A DNA stretch of 64,000 nucleotides from Bordetella sp. LUAb4 (GCF_021325795.1 NZ_JAHPZX010000002.1:1-64000), one strand, 5' to 3'; shown: positions 28,657-37,561, counted from the first letter of the stretch. The notes: generated from the sequence alone by a model not told the origin. Program-made: numbers and translations.

Positions 28657-30075
28657 ATGGCTACTACCAGTTCAACCTCCAGCGCCGCCCTCCCCGCCGT
28701 TTCATCGCTGGGATCCGGGTCGAACCTTCCTCTGCAGGACATCCTCGACAAGCTGCAGGATAACGAGGAAGTAGCGCTTACTAATATCCAGACCCAGCAA
28801 AGCGAGATCAAGAGCAAGATCACCGCTTATGGGACGATCCAGAGTGCGATCGCATCGCTGCAGACCGCCGCCAAGGCGCTGACCAGCGCGGATACGTACA
28901 ACGCCGCCAAGGCGGTCGTGACCGGTGACGGCTTCACCGCCACCGCCCAAGCCAGCGCCGTTACGGGCAACTACAGCATCAAGGTAGACGCGCTGGCCAC
29001 GTCGGAAACGGTGAAGACTGGCGCTTTCACCAGCCGCACCGCGGCCAATGGCACCGGCGGTACGCTGAAGGTAACGCTGGCCGACGGCACCACGGCAACG
29101 GTGGATCTCAGCGAGGACACTTCGCTCAACGGCATCGCCAGCGCCATCAACGGCAACAGCAAGCTGGGCATCAAGGCCTCCATCATCAACGATGGCAACG
29201 GCAACAGCTACCTGATGATGACGTCCAGCGCGACGGGCACCAAGGCCGCCGTGACGGGCCTGGACGTGACGGGCAACAGCACCCTCGCGACCGCCTTGAA
29301 CTACGGTAGCGGCGTCACCAATTCCAACGTCAGCCGCGTCGGCGACGCGGCCACCGATGCCAAGATCACCATCAACGGCAGCATCTCGGTCACCAGCGCC
29401 TCGAACACCATCGATACCGCCATCGACGGCATCACGCTGACGCTGAACGAGGTCACGGACACCGCCGGCTCGCTGCGCATCACCACCGACACCACCGCCC
29501 AGGCCACCGCCATCCAGGCCTTCGTCACGGCCTACAACAACGTAGCATCGCTGATCTCCGTCGCTACCGCCTTCGACACCACGTCCGAAACGGGTTCGGT
29601 GCTGACCGGCGACAGCACGATACGCAGCGTTCAGCAATCGCTGGCGCAAGCCTTGCGCGTGACCAATAGCGGCGGCACCATCGCCTCGCTGGCCGACCTG
29701 GGTATCACCACCGACACCGACGCCAAGAACGGCACGTTGAAGATCGACGTCAACGCCATGACCGAGGCGCTGGTCAAGAACCCCGACGACGTCAAGGCGC
29801 TGCTGTTCGGCGACGCCAGCCTGGGCGCGAAGTTCACCACGGCCACCACCTCGATGCTGCAGACCGGCGGCCTGATCGACAACCGCACGGACGGCCTGCA
29901 AACGACGTACGACTCGCTGCAGGACAACTACGACCGGACCAAGGACCGCATCGACGCCGACATCGCCAGCATGCGCGCCCAGTTCGTTGCCCTGGACGCG
30001 TTCGTCGCGCAGATGAACAGTACCAGCAGCTACCTGACGCAGCAGTTCGCCGCGCTGACCAAATCGAATTCCTAA
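28657..30075 (+). CDS. fliD: Flagellar filament cap protein FliD
   Basis: The pentameric cap (HAP2) at the filament tip that guides flagellin folding. The 472-residue protein has the FliD_N start (SSLGSGSNLPLQDILDKLQ, then EVALTNIQTQQSEIKSKITAYGTIQSAI), a Thr/Ser/Gly-rich variable middle exposed outside the cell, and the FliD_C helices (LQTTYDSLQDNYDRTKDRIDADI to AQMNSTSSYLTQQFAAL). It has no cysteine, as usual for exported axial proteins. AAGGA lies before the start. FliS follows after 6 bases. Confidence 0.96.
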   Translation: MATTSSTSSAALPAVSSLGSGSNLPLQDILDKLQDNEEVALTNIQTQQSEIKSKITAYGTIQSAIASLQTAAKALTSADTYNAAKAVVTGDGFTATAQASAVTGNYSIKVDALATSETVKTGAFTSRTAANGTGGTLKVTLADGTTATVDLSEDTSLNGIASAINGNSKLGIKASIINDGNGNSYLMMTSSATGTKAAVTGLDVTGNSTLATALNYGSGVTNSNVSRVGDAATDAKITINGSISVTSASNTIDTAIDGITLTLNEVTDTAGSLRITTDTTAQATAIQAFVTAYNNVASLISVATAFDTTSETGSVLTGDSTIRSVQQSLAQALRVTNSGGTIASLADLGITTDTDAKNGTLKIDVNAMTEALVKNPDDVKALLFGDASLGAKFTTATTSMLQTGGLIDNRTDGLQTTYDSLQDNYDRTKDRIDADIASMRAQFVALDAFVAQMNSTSSYLTQQFAALTKSNS

Positions 30076-30081
30076 TCCATC

Positions 30082-30504
30082 ATGGCCTACGCATCCCGCC
30101 GCCCCGACAATACTTATTCGGTCCGTTCCTACAAGGACGTGGGCCTGGAAACCCAGGTTCTCAGCGCCTCGCCGGAACGGCTCATTTCCCTGCTGTATAG
30201 CGGTGCGCGGGTCGCCATCGGCCAAGCGAAGCAACACCTGGAACAAGGCAATGTGGCCGGCCGGGCCACCGCCATCAACCACGCCATGCGCCTGGTCGAT
30301 GAAGGGCTCAAGCAGGCCCTGGCCAACCCCCAGGAAGACAAGCTGGCCGCCAATCTCGACTCTCTTTACGACTACATCCTGCGTCAACTGGTCACCGCCA
30401 ACATCAAGGGTGACGTCGCGCCGCTGGACGAGGCCGACCGCCTGCTGGCCGATCTGCAAGATGCCTGGCAGACCGCGGTCGACCGCCCGGCCGCGGCCGT
30501 TTAA
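30082..30504 (+). CDS. fliS: Flagellar export chaperone FliS
   Basis: Binds the disordered C-terminus of flagellin in the cytosol and prevents early polymerisation. The 140-residue helical protein has the family pattern ETQVLSASPERLISLLYSGARVAIGQAKQHLE, GRATAINHAMRLVDEGLKQAL and LYDYILRQLVTANIKGD. It begins 6 bases after fliD and precedes fliT. Confidence 0.95.
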   Translation: MAYASRRPDNTYSVRSYKDVGLETQVLSASPERLISLLYSGARVAIGQAKQHLEQGNVAGRATAINHAMRLVDEGLKQALANPQEDKLAANLDSLYDYILRQLVTANIKGDVAPLDEADRLLADLQDAWQTAVDRPAAAV

Positions 30505-30558
30505 GTTGTTTTATTCACACTAGTAAGATTTACGCCGCTGACCGGCACAAGGTCTCTT

Positions 30559-30906
30559 ATGACTTCCCATTCCCCGCAGATATTGGAGCTTTACCGGGAA
30601 ATCGTTTCTGTAACGACTTCCATGCTCAGCGCGGCGCGAACAGAAGACTGGAACAGCGTCCTGACCTACGGGCAATCCTATTGCGAGGTCGTGGAACGGC
30701 TCCGCCACATCGGCGTCAGCGAACCGCTGGACGACGACGAACGCCGTCTGAAGCACGACATGCTGGTCCAGATCCTGGAAAACGACGCGCACACGCGCGA
30801 CCTGGCCATGCCCGAACTGGCGCGCATGAGCGATTTGCTGGGCCGCATGAAGCGCCAGCAAGGCGCCCTGCGCGCCTATGGTGGACTTAAGGCGCGCGCG
30901 ATATGA
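30559..30906 (+). CDS. fliT: Flagellar protein FliT (FliD chaperone)
   Basis: A 115-residue all-helical protein (ILELYREIVSVTTSMLSAARTEDW; DDERRLKHDMLVQILENDAHTRDL) in the fliDST position. FliT family members chaperone FliD and, in enterobacteria, also inhibit FlhDC; whether that second role holds here is unknown. Sequence conservation in the family is low, so the call leans on position, length and fold. Its stop overlaps the next ATG by 4 bases. Confidence 0.85.
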   Translation: MTSHSPQILELYREIVSVTTSMLSAARTEDWNSVLTYGQSYCEVVERLRHIGVSEPLDDDERRLKHDMLVQILENDAHTRDLAMPELARMSDLLGRMKRQQGALRAYGGLKARAI

Positions 30907-32357
30907 GCATCGGCCCCACCGCGCTCAGTTCGGTGCTGGTGCAGCGGCTGGACGCAGTTCTTGGGACCCAGCTGGGTCAGCAGGGCAAGGACACCACGCG
31001 TCTGGACGCTGTCAGGCCGCCGGGTACCGCGGTCGACATCGGCGCGGACGGGGACGTTACTCAGCAAGGCCCGCAAAGCAAGGCCATTCAGGACATCGTC
31101 GAGAAGGCGGAACTGACTGCCGCCACGCGTGCGCGTTTTCTCAGCGCCGACATTACCGGTTCGGCGCCCACCATCCTGGGGCAGACCGCGCGCACCATCC
31201 TGACCTTGCTGGCGCAATATCCGGACACCGCGCCGGCGCTTGCCGGCAAAAATCCCCTTTGGGCCGAAGGCGAAGCCGCGCCCGAAGGTAGCGCCGACGG
31301 CCAGGCCGACGGTGACGCCGCCACACGCGGACAGACGTCGTCCGCGGGTAGTTCAGCCAACGCTTCAGCCAATACGTCCGCCGGCGCCGCGGCGGCAAAC
31401 GCAGCCGCGCGCGCCGTGGCCGGCAATCTGGCTGGCCAAGCGGCTCAGGCCGGTGCCGCCGAGGCGCAGGACGAAGCCGCGGCCACGCGCGCCAACACCG
31501 CTGCACTGGCAGGCGAAGCCGCCGCGGATGCGGACGGCGCGCAAACGAATGCGCAAACCGCCGCGGCCAGCCGGGCCCGCCTGGCCGATGCCGCGTTGGC
31601 GATGCTGGCCAGCCGCGCGCCCGCCCTGCCCGGCGCCGGCCCGCAGCCTGCCCAACTGGCGCAGGCGCTCAAGCAGACGCTGCAACAAAGCGGTCTGTTC
31701 TACGAATCCCATCTGGCCGACATGGCGTACGGCCAGCGTGACGCCGCTGAATTGGCGCGTGAGCCGCAGGCCCGCCTCGATCCCGACGTCATGCCGCGCA
31801 TCAATCCGGCCGGCGAAAACCGTTCGCTGCTGGCGGACAACCTGCGCTTCGGCCTGCCAACCACGTCTTCACCGATGACGTTGCAGGCCAACGGCCAACC
31901 CACCCACGGCACCGCCGTCACGTGGTCCGGTTCACAACCGGGCCAGGCGCCGACGACGCCGCCGGGCATCCATCCGGACGCGGCGCTACTGGTGCGCCAG
32001 CAGCTCGAAGTCTTCGCCAACCAGACCCTGGCCTGGGAAGGCTCGGCCTGGCAAGGCGCGCCCATGTGGTGGGAAATCCGCCGCGAGCAGGACGACACGA
32101 TACCGGGCAGCAATCCCGTGGAAGCGGGACAAAGCTGGGCCACGCGCCTGGTGCTGAACCTGCCCCGCCTGGGCACGGTGGAAGTGCGCATGAACCTGGC
32201 CGGCAATCAGTTGGTCATGAATATCGTCGCGCCCGATAGCGACAACGAAATCGCCCAGGCCGGCATCGCGCTGCGCCAGCGCATGCACGCCGCCGGCTTG
32301 ACGCTGTCCGACCTGACGGTGGGCGCGCACGCGCCGGACCTGGAGGAATTGTTTTGA
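30903..32357 (+). CDS. Second FliK-like protein (FliK C-terminal-type domain)
   Basis: A 484-residue protein distinct from the canonical fliK at 41390. The first ~380 residues are Ala/Gln/Asp-rich and of low complexity, as in hook-length rulers. The last ~100 (WWEIRREQDDTIPG, RLVLNLPRLGTVEVRMNLAGNQLVMNIVAPD, LRQRMHAAGLTLSDLTVG) resemble the FliK_C/Flg_hook domain that contacts FlhB, although the exact LRLDPPDLGPL motif is replaced by LNLPRLGTVEV. It overlaps fliT by 4 bases upstream and the FlhB-like gene by 4 bases downstream, so the pair is probably co-made. A FliK paralogue is the best reading; its function is not proven. Confidence 0.78.
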   Translation: MSIGPTALSSVLVQRLDAVLGTQLGQQGKDTTRLDAVRPPGTAVDIGADGDVTQQGPQSKAIQDIVEKAELTAATRARFLSADITGSAPTILGQTARTILTLLAQYPDTAPALAGKNPLWAEGEAAPEGSADGQADGDAATRGQTSSAGSSANASANTSAGAAAANAAARAVAGNLAGQAAQAGAAEAQDEAAATRANTAALAGEAAADADGAQTNAQTAAASRARLADAALAMLASRAPALPGAGPQPAQLAQALKQTLQQSGLFYESHLADMAYGQRDAAELAREPQARLDPDVMPRINPAGENRSLLADNLRFGLPTTSSPMTLQANGQPTHGTAVTWSGSQPGQAPTTPPGIHPDAALLVRQQLEVFANQTLAWEGSAWQGAPMWWEIRREQDDTIPGSNPVEAGQSWATRLVLNLPRLGTVEVRMNLAGNQLVMNIVAPDSDNEIAQAGIALRQRMHAAGLTLSDLTVGAHAPDLEELF

Positions 32358-32791
32358 ACGGCGCCAGCCAGAGCCAGGGCCAGGGCTTGAGTCCGAGTCA
32401 GGGCTTGCAACGGGATTTGCCGCAGGGTTTGCAACAGGACGCCGGCGCCGACCGCCAGGTTGCCGTCGCGCTGTCCTACAATGATGCGCAAGCGGCACCG
32501 CGCGTGGTGGCCAAGGGCTATGGCACGTTGGCCGACACCATCATTCGCACGGCGCAAGAGAACGGCCTGTACGTCCATCAATCGCCCGAACTGGTGGGCC
32601 TGCTGATGCAGGTCAACCTGGACGCGCAAATCCCGCCGCAGTTGTACGTCGCGGTGGCGGAATTATTGGCCTGGCTTTATCGGCTTGAGTCCGGCGGCGC
32701 TGAAGCCGCCAAGGAAGCCCTGCTGGCAGGCAAGACACAAGGCTCGCCCACGATGCCCGATCTGCTGCAAAATAGGCAAGCCCAACGTTAG
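32354..32791 (+). CDS. FlhB C-terminal-domain-like protein (FlhX type) without the NPTH motif
   Basis: 145 residues with no membrane helix. Residues from about 34 to 112 align with the cytoplasmic end of FlhB after its cleavage site: QVAVALSYN, APRVVAKGYGTLADTII, then PPQLYVAVAELLAWLYRLE. The Asn-Pro-Thr-His autocleavage motif is missing; a Gln/Gly/Ser-rich leader precedes the domain instead. The TTG at 32354 is chosen because GGAGG lies 7 bases before it and it overlaps the FliK-like stop as TTGA. FlhX proteins in other bacteria can stand in for the cleaved FlhB fragment; here that is inference. No full flhB is in the window. Confidence 0.8.
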   Translation: MNGASQSQGQGLSPSQGLQRDLPQGLQQDAGADRQVAVALSYNDAQAAPRVVAKGYGTLADTIIRTAQENGLYVHQSPELVGLLMQVNLDAQIPPQLYVAVAELLAWLYRLESGGAEAAKEALLAGKTQGSPTMPDLLQNRQAQR

Positions 32792-32889
32792 CGCGTCAAC
32801 GCAGCCCCGTAACAACAGGCCTCGATGCGCAATCAACGCGCACTCCGTCCAGAAGCGCATTCCCCCCGCCGGCGAGAACCACAAGCACC

Positions 32890-33822
32890 ATGAGCCCCAA
32901 AGAATCCGATCCCGATTTTCTGCTGACGCGGCCGGAAGAAATCCGCTCTGCGCTGTTCGAGCTGACCCACCCCGAATGCCAGATCCTCGTGCGCGATGCC
33001 GCGGATCGCGAAATGGCGGTCGTGGTATTGGGCGCGGACAAGCAGACCCGCCATTTCTTCTGGCGCCCGCGTGATTACGCCGGCGCCGACTTCGAAAAGA
33101 GCGATGCGCACGGCCTGCGCGTGGGCAGCGTGCTGCAGTTCCACGCCAACGGCTACGGCGGCGTGCAGATCCATTTCCGCGTGCCGCGCCCCGAAGTGGT
33201 GCGGTTCGGCGACGGCAGCGCCGCGCTGGTGTCGCCCTACCCGGAACGCCTGTCGCGTATCCAACGCCGCAAGATGTTCCGTGCGTCGATCGCTGGCAAC
33301 AGCGTGCGCTGCGGCGGCCATTGGCGCCCGTCAGCGGGCGCCAAGCCTATCGTTTTCACGCTGCGGGATATTTCCGTGGATGGCGTGGGGCTGCGCATCA
33401 ACCGCGCGGTCGGCGATCTGCCGGCGCCTGGTTCCAAGATGGAAGATGTCTATCTGGATTTCGGCGACTTCGGTAACATCACCACCGACCTGGAGATCCG
33501 CACGCTGATTCCGCTGGCGGGCCAGCCGCTGAAGCCCGCCGGCGGCGAACCGGCGGCGCAGGGAAATGACGCGGCGGCGGCCGGCGCGCAGGGTTCGACG
33601 CCCGGGACCGCTGGGGCTGCTGGTGCTGCTGGTGCTGCTGTTGCCTCTGCTGCCCCCGTCGCGGCACCGGCGCGCGTTGCACCCGCGGCTACAGTGCGCG
33701 TCAAGGGCGAGGATCCTCTCACGCACGTCGGCGCCGCCTTCCTGATTCTGGATGGCCGTCAGGAGACCTGGCTGCAACAGGTGGTCTGGCGGCTGGAGAA
33801 GGCACGGTCAGTGCCTAATTGA
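32890..33822 (+). CDS. YcgR-type flagellar brake protein (YcgR_N plus PilZ) with a low-complexity insertion
   Basis: Binds c-di-GMP and slows the motor by contact with FliG/MotA in studied members. In the 310 residues: the YcgR_N domain (about 10-118, with GLRVGSVLQFHANGYGGVQIHFRVP), then a PilZ domain starting with R127-x3-R131 (QRRKMFR) and DISVDG (160-165), the two c-di-GMP contacts. A Gly/Ala/Pro-rich stretch of about 58 residues (215-272) splits the PilZ barrel before VGAAFLILDGRQE, making the protein longer than the usual ~245. The gene lies after the fliD block and faces an EAL gene. Confidence 0.88.
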   Translation: MSPKESDPDFLLTRPEEIRSALFELTHPECQILVRDAADREMAVVVLGADKQTRHFFWRPRDYAGADFEKSDAHGLRVGSVLQFHANGYGGVQIHFRVPRPEVVRFGDGSAALVSPYPERLSRIQRRKMFRASIAGNSVRCGGHWRPSAGAKPIVFTLRDISVDGVGLRINRAVGDLPAPGSKMEDVYLDFGDFGNITTDLEIRTLIPLAGQPLKPAGGEPAAQGNDAAAAGAQGSTPGTAGAAGAAGAAVASAAPVAAPARVAPAATVRVKGEDPLTHVGAAFLILDGRQETWLQQVVWRLEKARSVPN

Positions 33823-33910
33823 TGGCACGCGCGCATCAGTGGTGCGCGACATCGACGGCGTTGACGGCGTAAGCGCGAACGATTCACGCGCGAAAACGCA
33901 AGACGAAAAC

Positions 33911-33949
33911 AATAAGGGCGGCCCACCAAGTGAAGTGGCCGCCCTTATT
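33911..33949. terminator. Bidirectional intrinsic terminator between the brake gene and the EAL gene
   Basis: A 13-bp perfect stem (AATAAGGGCGGCC and its complement) with a 13-base loop; A/T-rich ends give T-runs both ways. It ends the rightward flaG-fliD block and the leftward fliE-EAL transcript. Confidence 0.88.
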
Positions 33950-33964
33950 GTTTCGCATCAACCC

Positions 33965-35134
33965 CTACTCCGCGGCGCCGGGGTTTTCCGCCCACGACAG
34001 CATCCGGTCGCCCACACCTTCCTGCACCAACGCCGGGAAGTACGTCGACGCGATTTCCTCCGGCGGCATGGGCTTGCCCAATAGCCAGCCTTGCACGCGA
34101 TGGCACTGCAAGGCATTGAGAATGGCGAATTGTCCTTCGGTCTCCACCCCTTCGGCGACGATCTCGCGATTGAGGCGGCGCGACAATTCGACGATGGTGC
34201 CGACGATGGCCTGCGCGCTGGAGTCGCTTTCCAGATTGCGCACGAAAGAGCGATCGATCTTGATGGTATCGAACGGCAGTTGGCGCAGATAGCCCAGGCT
34301 GGAATAACCGGTACCGAAATCGTCGATGGCGATACGCACACCCGCGCGACGCAGTTCCGCCAAACGGGAAATTTCCCCCCCTTCAGCCGCCACCAGCACC
34401 CCTTCGGTGATTTCCAGCTCGAGCCGTTCGGCAGCCAGGCCGGTACGGTCCAGCGCCCCGCGCACTTCGCGCACGAGGTGGATTTTTTCCAGTTGCACCG
34501 GCGACAGATTGACCGACAGATACCAGGGTTCGGGCCACGTCGCGGCTTCCGCGCAAGCGGTCTCCAGCACCCATGCGCCCAAGGGCACGATCAGTTCGGT
34601 CTGTTCGGCAAGCGGAATGAACTGCATGGGCGCGACCAGCCCGCGTATCGGGTGATTCCAGCGCAACAGCGCCTCGAAGCCCACGACGCTGCGCGTCTCG
34701 GCACTATAGATAGGCTGATAGTGCACATACAGTTGGCCGGCTTCCTGCATGGCCTGGCGCAAATCGTCTTCCAGCGCCTCGGCATCGGCCACCTGGGACA
34801 GGCCAAGCACGCTCTGGCCGCTGCGCGTAATGCGCACCGTCCGCAATATCGCTTCCGAGCGTACCAATTGGACGGCCAGAAACAGCATCAAGCCGGTCGG
34901 AACCAGCACAATGAGCGTAAGCAGTATCCAATGAAAACCAGCAATGGTCGCGGTCCCGGTATCCCACAGATACCAGGCGGGCAGCAGGCACAGGGCCACT
35001 ACCACCGCAAAGCCGCCGCCGCCGCCGAGCACTCCCCGGGCACGCCGGGAAATGAACCACGTCATCAGCATAGCGACGCCGATTATCTCGAATTGGATTA
35101 CGGCTACGACCAGCAATGTAAGAGTGTCAAGCAT
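33965..35134 (-). CDS. Membrane-anchored EAL-domain c-di-GMP phosphodiesterase
   Basis: Hydrolyses c-di-GMP to pGpG. The 389-residue protein has about three N-terminal membrane helices (within residues 2-92) and a cytosolic EAL domain (about 125-370) with every catalytic signature: EALLRW (154-159), NLSPVQ (N209), ELEITEG (E241), DDFGTGYSSL (271-280), KID (292-294), AEGVET (327-332) and QGWLLGKP. It should therefore be active. No GGDEF domain and no clear sensor are present. It is transcribed from the fliE side, 79 bases after fliE, and faces the c-di-GMP-binding brake gene. Confidence 0.92.
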   Translation of the reverse strand: MLDTLTLLVVAVIQFEIIGVAMLMTWFISRRARGVLGGGGGFAVVVALCLLPAWYLWDTGTATIAGFHWILLTLIVLVPTGLMLFLAVQLVRSEAILRTVRITRSGQSVLGLSQVADAEALEDDLRQAMQEAGQLYVHYQPIYSAETRSVVGFEALLRWNHPIRGLVAPMQFIPLAEQTELIVPLGAWVLETACAEAATWPEPWYLSVNLSPVQLEKIHLVREVRGALDRTGLAAERLELEITEGVLVAAEGGEISRLAELRRAGVRIAIDDFGTGYSSLGYLRQLPFDTIKIDRSFVRNLESDSSAQAIVGTIVELSRRLNREIVAEGVETEGQFAILNALQCHRVQGWLLGKPMPPEEIASTYFPALVQEGVGDRMLSWAENPGAAE

Positions 35135-35213
35135 CGCACACCGTAAACGGCGATAACGGAATTAGTCCGAAGCGTGCCGCAGCGCCTGGATTCTTGCACA
35201 AAATGGGCAAGTA

Positions 35214-35555
35214 TCACACCGATATGGACGAGATTTCCTTGTACGCCGCCACCAGGCGGTTGCGCACTTGCACCGCGGTCTGGAAACCGATATTCGCTTT
35301 TTGCAGGTCGATCATTACGTCGTTCAGAGAAATATTGGGTGCACCCAACTCGTAGGCACTGGCTTGCGCCTTCGCCGACATTTGTGCCGACGATACGCGC
35401 TCCAATGAAGCCTTGAGTTCGGTAGCGAAACTTCCAGCGGCCGGATTCGTCGCCATGCTGGCCGGCGCGGTAACGCTTGCGCCTTCGGCGGCATGCACTA
35501 CCGCGCGCATCTGCGCCAGCATGTTTTCGATGCCAGTCATTCCGGATACTGCCAT
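35214..35555 (-). CDS. fliE: Flagellar hook-basal body protein FliE
   Basis: Small rod-base protein connecting the MS-ring to the rod and needed for export gate assembly. The 113-residue product has the conserved C-terminal half [50 protein letters not shown]. Length is usual (about 105). Divergent from fliF across a 302-base control region. Confidence 0.96.
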   Translation of the reverse strand: MAVSGMTGIENMLAQMRAVVHAAEGASVTAPASMATNPAAGSFATELKASLERVSSAQMSAKAQASAYELGAPNISLNDVMIDLQKANIGFQTAVQVRNRLVAAYKEISSISV

Positions 35556-35857
35556 GGCAAGATTTCCTTATTGTCAGGGACGCTTATGAATGCTCGCAAG
35601 ACTAACGCCTCACGCTGTCGCGCATAGCCGACAAATGACGGCAAAAATCCCGATATTTCGCCAGCTTGACCCAAAGGGCACGGAGCTTGGTACTCATAGA
35701 AAACAAATAGCACCAAAAATGCGGTTTTTTCGGCATTTGGGCTTGTGGCATACAGGGCAATAATCCACGCTCCCAGACCAGAAGCACGTTGCATGTGTAA
35801 CTTGCCCACCTTCAGCTTTCCCCGTCACTCGCGCCTCTCTGCGAGCGGGGGCATCCG
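35556..35857. promoter_or_regulatory. fliE/fliF divergent control region
   Basis: 302 bases without a gene, A/T-richer than the flanks. It holds the FlhDC-like box at 35625-35666 and must contain promoters for both fliE-EAL and the fliF-R operon. No sigma-54 or sigma-28 element with correct spacing is seen; TGGCAT at about 35746 lacks a GC at the proper distance. Confidence 0.6.
35625..35666. promoter_or_regulatory. Candidate FlhDC operator box
   Basis: Two inverted half-sites, ACAAATGACG ending at 35640 and CGATATTTCGCC from 35651, separated by 10 bases. They fit the FlhD4C2 pattern AAYGS-N2-3-AAATARCG with N10-12 between halves, with several mismatches. The position in the divergent fliE/fliF region supports the call. 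Confidence 0.45.
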
Positions 35858-37561
35858 ATGAATCAGCAGGCGACTCTTACCTCCTCCCTCATGGCCCGAT
35901 TCCCCGTGCTGGAACGGCTGCGCGCGATTCCTAAACCCGCGCTGATCGGCGCCATCGCCGCTGTCGCCGCTCTGGTGGTCGCCGCGACCATGTGGAGCCG
36001 AGACCCGAACTACAAAGTGCTGTTCTCCAATTTGGACGACCGCGACGGGGGTGCCATTGTGGCGTCCCTGAACCAGATGAACGTGCCCTATCGCTTCAAC
36101 GATGGCGGCACGGCTCTCCTGGTGCCCCAGGAAAAGGTCTACGACACGCGGCTGCAGCTGGCCGCGCAAGGCCTGCCCCGCGGCGGCTCGGTAGGCTTCG
36201 AACTGCTGGACAACAATCGCTTCGGCGCCAGCCAGTTCACCGAACAGATCAACTATCAGCGCGCCCTCGAAGGCGAGCTGGCACGGTCGATCGAATCGGT
36301 GAACACGGTGCAGCATGCCCGCGTGCACCTGGCCATTCCGCGCCAGACGCTGTTCGTGCGCGACCGCCAGGCTCCCACCGCGTCGGTCCTGCTGAATCTG
36401 TACCCGGGCCGCAGTCTGGGCGACGGCCAGGTTTCGTCCATCGCGTGGCTGGTGGCGTCCAGCGTGCCCGAGCTGACGGTCAACAATGTGTCCATCGTCG
36501 ACCAGAACGGCCGCCTGCTGTCGCAGCCCGCCGGCGAAGGCCGCGGCATGGACGCCGACCAATTGCGCTATATGCGCGAAACGGAACAACGCACGGTCGA
36601 ACGCATTCTCTCCATCCTCAATCCGCTGGTCGGCCCGGGCAATGTGCACGCCCAGGCCAGCGCGGACATGGACTTCTCGCGCCGCGAAGAAACCCAGGAA
36701 ACCTACCGTCCCAACCAGGACCCCGGCCAGGCCGCGGTGCGCAGCAAGCAGACCAGCGACGCGCAGCAGAACGGCGGCGCGTCCGCCCAAGGCGTGCCGG
36801 GCGCGCTGACGAACCAGCCCCCGGCTGGACCGACCGCGCCCATCGTCAACCCGCAGCAGCTGCAACAGCCGCAACGTCCCGGCCAGCCCGGGCAGCAGCA
36901 AGGCCAGGGCGCGAATGGGGCGAATGGCGCGAATACGGCCAATGGCGCCGGCACCACCACGCAGACCCAAGGCCCCAGCAGCGTACGCAACGACGCCACC
37001 ACCAATTACGAGCTTGACCGCACCATCAGCCATATCAAGCAGCCGGTGGGCAACCTCAAGCGCATCTCGGTGGCCGTGGTCATCAACTACCTGCCTAACA
37101 AGGAAGGCGAGCCCAAGGCCATGGAAGCGGACGAGCTGAACAAGCTCACCACCCTGGTCAAGGAAGCGATGGGGTATTCGGAAGCGCGCGGCGACTCGCT
37201 GAACGTGGTCAACAGCCAGTTCAACGACGTCGAGCCGACCGTGCCGATGTGGAAGGATCCCGACAACATCGCCATGGCCAAGACCGCCCTGGGCTGGTTG
37301 CTGATCGCGATCGCCGCGCTGTGGGTCTGGCGTTCCCTGCTGCGGCCGATGTTCGACCGCTACATGCGGCCGCCCGAGATCGACCCCGAAGTGGCCGAAC
37401 TGGAGCGCCAGGAAGCGCTGCGCGAAGCCCAGGATGTGGCCCGCGCCAAGGAAATGGACCGCTTCGAGGAAAACATGCGGCGTGCCCGCGAGATGGCCAC
37501 CAAGGATCCGCGCGCCGTCGCCATGGTCCTGCGTACCTGGATGAGCAAAGATGGCAAATGA
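35858..37561 (+). CDS. fliF: Flagellar MS-ring protein FliF
   Basis: Forms the MS-ring in the inner membrane, the base on which the motor and export gate assemble. The 567-residue protein has two membrane helices (about 28-46 and 473-491), the YscJ-like ring domains (SNLDDRDGGAIVASLNQMNVPYRF; FTEQINYQRALEGELARSIE) and a C-terminal tail that binds FliG. A Gln/Pro/Gly-rich loop (about 300-375) with short Gly-Ala-Asn repeats faces the periplasm. It overlaps fliG by 11 bases and starts the fliF-R operon. Confidence 0.97.
   Translation: MNQQATLTSSLMARFPVLERLRAIPKPALIGAIAAVAALVVAATMWSRDPNYKVLFSNLDDRDGGAIVASLNQMNVPYRFNDGGTALLVPQEKVYDTRLQLAAQGLPRGGSVGFELLDNNRFGASQFTEQINYQRALEGELARSIESVNTVQHARVHLAIPRQTLFVRDRQAPTASVLLNLYPGRSLGDGQVSSIAWLVASSVPELTVNNVSIVDQNGRLLSQPAGEGRGMDADQLRYMRETEQRTVERILSILNPLVGPGNVHAQASADMDFSRREETQETYRPNQDPGQAAVRSKQTSDAQQNGGASAQGVPGALTNQPPAGPTAPIVNPQQLQQPQRPGQPGQQQGQGANGANGANTANGAGTTTQTQGPSSVRNDATTNYELDRTISHIKQPVGNLKRISVAVVINYLPNKEGEPKAMEADELNKLTTLVKEAMGYSEARGDSLNVVNSQFNDVEPTVPMWKDPDNIAMAKTALGWLLIAIAALWVWRSLLRPMFDRYMRPPEIDPEVAELERQEALREAQDVARAKEMDRFEENMRRAREMATKDPRAVAMVLRTWMSKDGK

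Noticed and set aside
28702-30459. Long minus-strand open frame across fliD and fliS
   Set aside because: Gly/Val/Asp-rich antisense shadow of two well-supported flagellar genes.
35744-35764. Possible sigma-54 site (TGGCAT...GCA) before fliF
   Set aside because: Only 8 bases separate GG and GC, where the -24/-12 layout needs 10.
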